Assembly: GCA_045650705.1 (NCBI GenBank)
Contig: JAZRRK010000041.1
Location: 1 to 36,038, forward strand
Origin: UMGS1781 sp045650705
GTDB taxonomy: Bacteria > Bacillota > Clostridia > TANB77 > CAG-508
Reading direction: 5' to 3'
DNA: 36,038 nucleotides
Shown: positions 30,989-36,038 of the stretch, one piece after another
Numbering within the stretch: the first letter of the stretch is position 1
Layout of the letters: every line of letters begins with the position of its first letter
Position numbers and translations under genes: made by a program
Notes under the pieces: generated by a model
Databases searched by the model: none
What the model was told of the DNA's origin: nothing
What the model saw: only the letters and a program-made list of their open reading frames with translations

Positions 30989-32062
30989 TTAATAAGTAAA
31001 TTGATCTAACTTATTATTTATATTTTGAATTATTTTCGTTCTACCTACTAAATTAAATAACATTACTCTTAGTTTCTCAATTATGCAACAAACTGTAAAA
31101 ATTATTGCAACATCAACAATTAGTGCAATCATTAAAGTCCAACCACTACTTAGATATGTTACTGGATGTAATAATTTTTCCCATAATATATCATTAAAAC
31201 TTTTATGTACATGTATTAAATAAATTGCTAACGTTAAAGGAGAAATTGCTAATATTAAGTTATTAATTTTTTTATTTTCTATCTTTATATTTTTAAATAA
31301 TAGAAATACTGATACTGATGCTATTAAAACTAAAATAGAATTATACTGCAATGAATAAGCTAAATATGTTTTTATTATTGATAAATTGGTTTTCTTTAAT
31401 ATTACTTGACTAAAAATAATAACCATATAAGCTATAACTAATTTATATTTTTTTATATTCTTATTCCAATGTAATCTAATGTATCCAGCTAATAAATATA
31501 AATATATAAACCAAGTTAACCCATATCCTCCATTAGCTTCAAAAGTATTATTATATGGATATATTGATTTTATTATAGAAAATAGTACTGTCAAAATTAG
31601 TAATAATACTGTATATTCCTTTTTCGATAAATTGTTCACAAGTTTATTAACAAATGGAGATAAAATATATAAACCCATATATGCTGTCATAAACCAATAT
31701 TGGTTAGTTAATATTGGAAAAAAAGATTTAATCAATTTCTTGACTGAAAATATTTCTTGTTTACAAAGTACAACAGCTAAATATATGAAAACCGAATAAA
31801 AAATCACTTCTAATTCCAATTGTATTATTTTTTTTATCTTCATTTTTGATTTAATCATATAATATCCTGATATCATTACATATAAATTAACAGCTATTAT
31901 ACATGCATATTCTAAAAAGTTTACCAAAAAATATGTTTTTGAATTAGGAGAAACATTGTTCAATATTCCTCCAAAGTTATTAAAGTGTAATATAATAACC
32001 ATTATCATTGAAATAATTCTTAATAATTCAAAATTAGTATCACGATTGTTTTTTTGGGTCAC
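30989..32062 (-). CDS. Acyltransferase-3 family membrane protein
   Basis: A multi-pass membrane acyltransferase (about ten helices, 357 aa), the kind that O-acetylates surface sugars. The N-terminal motif NFELLRIISMIMVIILHF has the R-x10-H arrangement with R15 and H26, essential in characterised members. The first helix follows directly, and the C-terminus is helical and basic. The start is taken as the GTG at 32062 (VTQKNNRDTNFELLR as written), after a GGGGGGAAAG stretch. It lies between the epimerase and LCP genes. It is a third acyl-transfer function in this locus, besides AlgI/AlgJ and the hexapeptide enzyme. Its sugar target cannot be read from the sequence. Confidence 0.87.
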   Translation of the reverse strand: MTQKNNRDTNFELLRIISMIMVIILHFNNFGGILNNVSPNSKTYFLVNFLEYACIIAVNLYVMISGYYMIKSKMKIKKIIQLELEVIFYSVFIYLAVVLCKQEIFSVKKLIKSFFPILTNQYWFMTAYMGLYILSPFVNKLVNNLSKKEYTVLLLILTVLFSIIKSIYPYNNTFEANGGYGLTWFIYLYLLAGYIRLHWNKNIKKYKLVIAYMVIIFSQVILKKTNLSIIKTYLAYSLQYNSILVLIASVSVFLLFKNIKIENKKINNLILAISPLTLAIYLIHVHKSFNDILWEKLLHPVTYLSSGWTLMIALIVDVAIIFTVCCIIEKLRVMLFNLVGRTKIIQNINNKLDQFTY

Positions 32063-32128
32063 TTAATCTTTCCCCCCTATATTTTTTATTCCTAAACATA
32101 ATATTTTATATTATTAATTAGTTATTAA

Positions 32129-33205
32129 TTAATAAAGTAAATCTCGTATTTTTTCTGCTGATTTTCCATCTCCATAAAAATTCAACTTATTATTATCCTC
32201 AATTTTTGCATCTAGAATAATTCTTAATAAATTCTTTTTTTCTGGTTTTGCTAATCTATTATATCCTCTATCTAAAGTTTCCACCCATTCTGTTTGTTCT
32301 CTTATTGTAATACATGGTACATCTAAAATATAGCACTCTTTCTGAAGTCCTCCTGAATCAGTAACCACTTTACAAGCATTTTTTGTTAAATATAGCATTG
32401 TTAAATAATCTACTGGTTCTATAAAATAAATATTCTTATATCTATTTTTATTATTTAACTCATTAACTATACTTTTTATTCTTGGATGCACAGGAAATAT
32501 AACCATATTATCTAGTTTTTCAAATACATCTAAAATAATTGATAAATTTTTATTATCCATTGTATTCTCTGCTCTGTGTATTGTTGCTAAGTACCAATTT
32601 TCTATATTTTTTTTATCATAAATTGGAATTAATTCTATATTTTCATTATTTATTTTTTTATCGGCCACTTTAGAATAATATAGAACAGAATCACACATCA
32701 CATCTCCTGTTAAAAATACATTCTCAGTAATTCCTTCTTTTTTTAAATTTTTTACTGCTATTTTTGTTGGACAAATTAGTATTTTTGATAAGTGATCAGT
32801 AAGAACTCTATTTTGTTCTTCTGGCATTGACATATTATATGATCTTAATCCTGCCTCTATATGTATAATTGGTATTAATATTTTAGAAGCAGCTAATGCA
32901 CCTGCTAAAGTAGAATTTGTATCCCCATATACCATAACATAATCTGGTTTTTCTTTTATTAATACTTCCTCTATTTTTATTAACATTTCTCCTGTTTGTT
33001 TAGCATGGCTTCCTGAACCAATTCCTAAATTATATTTTGGTTTTGGTATTTCTAATTGCTCAAAAAATATATTTGACATATTTTTATCATAATGCTGTCC
33101 TGTATGTACTATAATTTCTTCAAAATCATCTTTTATTGCCTTAGAAACCATTGAGGCTTTAATAAACTGAGGCCTCGCTCCTATAATTGTTACTATCTTT
33201 TTCAT
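32129..33205 (-). CDS. wecB: Non-hydrolysing UDP-GlcNAc 2-epimerase family protein
   Basis: Interconverts UDP-GlcNAc and UDP-ManNAc, or related nucleotide sugars, in the cytoplasm to supply the polysaccharide. The start is the ATG at 33205 (MKKIVTIIGARPQFIK), with AGGAGG 6 nt upstream; the ATG at 33223 lies before that site. The product is 358 aa with the family blocks GARPQFIK (9-16), TGQHYD (35-40), GDTNST (94-99), HIEAGLRS (115-122), PEEQNR (128-133), a mid-protein HRAENT and DSGGLQKE near the C-terminus. WbpI-type epimerases acting on UDP-diacetamido sugars share these blocks, so the exact substrate is open. It follows the hexapeptide acetyltransferase gene. Confidence 0.9.
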   Translation of the reverse strand: MKKIVTIIGARPQFIKASMVSKAIKDDFEEIIVHTGQHYDKNMSNIFFEQLEIPKPKYNLGIGSGSHAKQTGEMLIKIEEVLIKEKPDYVMVYGDTNSTLAGALAASKILIPIIHIEAGLRSYNMSMPEEQNRVLTDHLSKILICPTKIAVKNLKKEGITENVFLTGDVMCDSVLYYSKVADKKINNENIELIPIYDKKNIENWYLATIHRAENTMDNKNLSIILDVFEKLDNMVIFPVHPRIKSIVNELNNKNRYKNIYFIEPVDYLTMLYLTKNACKVVTDSGGLQKECYILDVPCITIREQTEWVETLDRGYNRLAKPEKKNLLRIILDAKIEDNNKLNFYGDGKSAEKIRDLLY

Positions 33206-33226
33206 ATTTTTCCTCCTAGTCATATA

Positions 33227-33691
33227 TTATTCTCTATACTTTATAACCTTTGCTGGAGCTCCTACGACAACAGCATAATCATCAACATTCTTTGTAACAA
33301 CTGCTCCTGCTCCTATTACTGCTCCATTACCTATTTTTACTCCTGACATAATTTGAGCTCCAAATCCAATCCACACATCATCTCCAATTATAATATCATT
33401 CTCAATATGTCCTTGTTCTTTAATTAATTTGTTTCTATCTGAATATAAATGTGTTGTTGTTCTTATATGTACATTATATGAAATCAAACAATTTTTTCCA
33501 ATTGCTATTTTTGAATTTTCTCCTGCAAATATATATGAATTTCCATTAATATATGTCCCTTCTCCTATTGTAATATTTTCTGGATTCATAATATTAACTG
33601 TATCCGATATTTGTACATTACTTTCTTTATTTACTAAATAAAATTTTCCTTTTATCTTTCTCATTATATATTTTTTTACTCTATTTATCAT
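33227..33691 (-). CDS. Left-handed beta-helix (hexapeptide) acetyltransferase
   Basis: A cytoplasmic acetyl-CoA-dependent O- or N-acetyltransferase of the LacA/maltose acetyltransferase type, 154 aa. Hexapeptide turns run from about residue 36 to 147 (ITIGEG, SKIAIGKN, DIIIGDD, VKIGNGAVIGAGAVV). The likely catalytic His is H81 in NVHIRTTTHLYS, and VGAPAKVIK closes the fold. The ATG at 33691 lies inside the end of the flippase gene (overlap 11 nt), which indicates translational coupling. It is a small protein without the N-terminal mac domain. It probably acetylates a sugar residue before export. Confidence 0.87.
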   Translation of the reverse strand: MINRVKKYIMRKIKGKFYLVNKESNVQISDTVNIMNPENITIGEGTYINGNSYIFAGENSKIAIGKNCLISYNVHIRTTTHLYSDRNKLIKEQGHIENDIIIGDDVWIGFGAQIMSGVKIGNGAVIGAGAVVTKNVDDYAVVVGAPAKVIKYRE

Positions 33692-35096
33692 CTAATCTTG
33701 TTCCTCTCTTTGCATTTAATAATTTACATATACACTCTCTGTAATTAATAAAAATTACAATACAACCTATAATATTTACAATAGATATAGCTTTAATATC
33801 CATAATAATACAGTTCAATAGTGCAACACCTAATAACACTATAGTTGTAATTACTGCTTTTTTAATTTTAAATTTATACCATAATTTTCTTGATATTATA
33901 GTTCGTGCCCAGAAAAATACTAAGTATGATATTCCTGTGGCAATAGCTGCCCCAACTGCATGGTATGTAGGAATTAAAATATAATTTAATATTAAATTTA
34001 CCACGACAGAAATTATAGAAATAATTATGTTGTAATATGTTTTTTTAGAAAAGTATATTCCCAAAGTTGTTGTTTCGCTCATAGTATAGAAAATAGGATA
34101 AAACATTAAAAAAGGAATAATGTATATAATTTTACCATATCCTTCTCCAAAAATTAAAGGAATTATATTTTTAAACAGTAATATTAAGATTAAGATAATA
34201 CTCATTATAAGAGCAACTCCATCACTTACAATTTCAAAGTTCTCCTTTTTCTCATTATTGGCTTTCCATTTGAATGCAAGTGGTGTCCAAAAAGCTGAAA
34301 AACTTGATTGTATTATTCCCAGTACATTAGAAACTTTTAAAGCAACACTGTAATATCCTAATTCAGTATAGTTTGACATTGCTCTTAAAAAAACACTATC
34401 CATTGAGTTTAATCCCCATCCAATTACTGTAGCAGGAACTAAAGGTACTCCAAATTTTAACAAACTCTTAATAATTTCCCAATCAATGAAATCCTTAGAA
34501 AATTTTATATTTTTTCTTTGAAGATACATTAATATTGCACTAATAATTAATTGGGAATATATTGTAGCATAAATTATCGATTCAAAATTTTTCCTATAAA
34601 ATAATAATAGCAATACTACTATAATTAAATTTAATAATTTTGATGCTATATTCCATAATGAGTATTGTAGTGCCTTCTCTTGCATTCTCAAAGAAATTAA
34701 CATGAATTTTTCTATAATAAATAATGGTGTACATACTGCTAATAAAATAATTGGTTTAATCATTTCTGAATTATCAAATAAAATTAAAGCTAACGATTTT
34801 CTAAATACAACAAAACCAATTCCAATTATAATTGATGCTACTATGGGTATTAATAAACTATTACATAAAAGTTTACTTTTATCTTTGTTTTCATTATATT
34901 CTCTGATAAATGCTTGATCAATTCCTATTAAAACAATTAAAGTTACAATATTATTAGCAATTGTAAACATATTAGCTAATCCAAATTGATCAGCTGAGAC
35001 CAAATGTGATGTTACTGGTACTGTTATAAAACTAATTAATGCTCCTATTACTGGTCCTACCGAAAATCCCAAAAATTTTTTTATAAACTCTTTCAT
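33681..35096 (-). CDS. Polysaccharide flippase (Wzx-type, MOP superfamily)
   Basis: Moves lipid-linked repeat units across the membrane. A multi-pass protein of about 471 aa with 12-14 membrane segments throughout. It begins MKEFIKKFLGFSVGPVIGAL, the usual N-terminal helix, followed by FITVPVTSHLVSADQFGLAN, the Wzx consensus. I take the ATG at 35096 as start, with AGAAGAG 8 nt upstream; a GTG at 35105 adds three residues and cannot be excluded. Its 3' end overlaps the hexapeptide gene. The gene next to it encodes a Wzy-like polymerase, so a Wzx/Wzy-dependent pathway is likely. No motif identifies the repeat-unit structure. Confidence 0.88.
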   Translation of the reverse strand: MKEFIKKFLGFSVGPVIGALISFITVPVTSHLVSADQFGLANMFTIANNIVTLIVLIGIDQAFIREYNENKDKSKLLCNSLLIPIVASIIIGIGFVVFRKSLALILFDNSEMIKPIILLAVCTPLFIIEKFMLISLRMQEKALQYSLWNIASKLLNLIIVVLLLLFYRKNFESIIYATIYSQLIISAILMYLQRKNIKFSKDFIDWEIIKSLLKFGVPLVPATVIGWGLNSMDSVFLRAMSNYTELGYYSVALKVSNVLGIIQSSFSAFWTPLAFKWKANNEKKENFEIVSDGVALIMSIILILILLFKNIIPLIFGEGYGKIIYIIPFLMFYPIFYTMSETTTLGIYFSKKTYYNIIISIISVVVNLILNYILIPTYHAVGAAIATGISYLVFFWARTIISRKLWYKFKIKKAVITTIVLLGVALLNCIIMDIKAISIVNIIGCIVIFINYRECICKLLNAKRGTRLDDK

Positions 35097-35109
35097 TTCT
35101 ATCACTCTT

Positions 35110-36038
35110 CTAATTTTCTTTATTTAACATTTCTGTTTGTTGCGATAATAAATACATCATTATAAAAGCAAAAATATTAGGTGAGGTTATTAATAAATTC
35201 TCAAATAAATTTAATATTAGAATTGAATCTATAATATATGTATTCTCTATACTTGTTTTTTCTTTTATCTTGTATAGCCATATTATAAGTATAACAAATA
35301 ATAAATATCCATTACTTACTAATAACTGAATATATCCGCTATGATTATTGTTTTTTGATAACATTTCACTTCTATGTTGTTCTATGTATTGTAACATTTT
35401 ATCTGGCACTTTCTCGAATCTTTTTATTCCTATGTTTGCCCCTCCAATACCTAAAATAGGAGATTCGTCTAAAGATATTATACTATATTTCCATAAGTAA
35501 TATCTGTTTGTAGTGTAGTTGTTTACTGTTTCCTCAATATTACTTGGCTTCATATTATCTCTATTATAATAAGAAAAAAGTATAATAATAATATTTATTA
35601 AAATTATCATCCATATTGATAATCTTTTTACATTTTTTTCAGATATAATATTAAATCTCACAATTACTTGAGATAAGGCAAAAAAAACAATTACAATTAT
35701 TGGTGTTCTAGACGATGACATCCATATAATTACCAAACTAAATATTATATATAATACTGAAATACTTTTTTTATTTTGTTTATAAAAATATGCTATATAC
35801 ACTATTAAGCAAATACAAGTAAAATTCCCCATTGCATTTGGATTTGTATAAATCATCTTTTCGAAATTAAATTCTCCTGGCCATAAAAAAACTGTAATAA
35901 TATTAATAATAACATTACTACTAATTATTAATATCATTGTATTTTTTCTGATTTTGTTCTCTTTTATAAATAAATTATATATAACTAAAAAGAAATATGC
36001 TTCATATGCTAATATTTTTAAATTTTGTATCTTATCAC
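35110..36038 (-). CDS. Wzy-type O-antigen polymerase/ligase (5' end outside window)
   Basis: A multi-pass membrane protein resembling O-antigen polymerases and ligases. The frame stays open to the last base of the window, upstream of the ATG at 35937 (residues DKIQNLKILAYEAYFF and onward), so the true start is outside and that ATG is internal. Visible features are a helix ending ARTPIIVIV, a large extracellular loop with LGIGGANIGIKRF and then HSGYIQLLVSNGY, which is the Wzy_C pattern, and a final helix ending SQQTEMLNKEN. The stop is 13 nt before the flippase start. It would polymerise repeat units flipped by the Wzx protein. Polymerase versus ligase cannot be decided here. Confidence 0.82.
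   Translation of the reverse strand, partial: DKIQNLKILAYEAYFFLVIYNLFIKENKIRKNTMILIISSNVIINIITVFLWPGEFNFEKMIYTNPNAMGNFTCICLIVYIAYFYKQNKKSISVLYIIFSLVIIWMSSSRTPIIVIVFFALSQVIVRFNIISEKNVKRLSIWMIILINIIIILFSYYNRDNMKPSNIEETVNNYTTNRYYLWKYSIISLDESPILGIGGANIGIKRFEKVPDKMLQYIEQHRSEMLSKNNNHSGYIQLLVSNGYLLFVILIIWLYKIKEKTSIENTYIIDSILILNLFENLLITSPNIFAFIMMYLLSQQTEMLNKEN

Noticed and set aside
35110..35937. Taking the ATG at 35937 as the start of the polymerase gene
   Set aside because: The frame is open without a stop to the window edge and encodes a further hydrophobic segment, so the gene is truncated by the window rather than starting there.

Overview
The window looks like chromosomal DNA from a low-GC, AT-rich Firmicute, most likely a Clostridia member (possibly an uncultured gut lineage). 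The grounds are the base composition, strong AGGAGG-type ribosome binding sites, Firmicutes-type S12 and EF-G, a TrmR/TrhP pair of the Bacillus yrrM-yrrO kind, a VanW lipoprotein, a DacF-type carboxypeptidase and a LytR-CpsA-Psr protein. The species cannot be fixed from the sequence alone.

Layout. Positions 1-3785 hold the str operon on the minus strand (rpsL, rpsG, fusA, and the start of tuf cut by the window edge). Next to it is a single plus-strand orphan gene (3994-4353) with its own promoter and GC-rich terminator and a distinctly higher GC content. Positions 4400-9759 are a minus-strand housekeeping group: a 59-aa membrane protein, a NahK-type sugar kinase, gltX, an anchored protein with an HExxH motif that is translationally coupled to gltX, and queA. 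Positions 9891-12159 are a plus-strand cell-wall islet (VanW lipoprotein, D-Ala-D-Ala carboxypeptidase). Positions 12202-18410 return to the minus strand: rubredoxin, topA, an alpha/beta hydrolase, and a tRNA wobble-uridine modification operon (trmR, a RelA/SpoT-like protein, a U32/TrhP protein). Positions 18629-22552 carry translation genes (typA, tsf, rpsB). Positions 22729-26378 encode a heterodimeric ABC exporter. Positions 26631-36038 are part of a surface-polysaccharide locus (AlgJ-like, AlgI-like, LCP, acyltransferase-3, UDP-GlcNAc 2-epimerase, hexapeptide acetyltransferase, flippase, and a polymerase cut by the window edge).

The most unusual content is in the intergenic gaps. A 132-133 nt element is present in three copies (10517-10648, 14450-14582 inverted, 18437-18568). 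It has inverted-repeat ends, nested stems, a compensated base-pair change between copies and a possible pseudoknot. Three other gaps each hold a different long, foldable element of roughly 124-172 nt: 3249-3372, 10732-10898 and 15482-15653. Families of short palindromic repeats (the TGTAGGGGCG type and others) are inserted between translation genes at 440-500, 20491-20652 and 21611-21771. None of these contains a convincing ORF. They look like MITE-like or structured-RNA repeats, and they are the best candidates for something undescribed.

No tRNA, rRNA, CRISPR array, transposase or integrase was seen.
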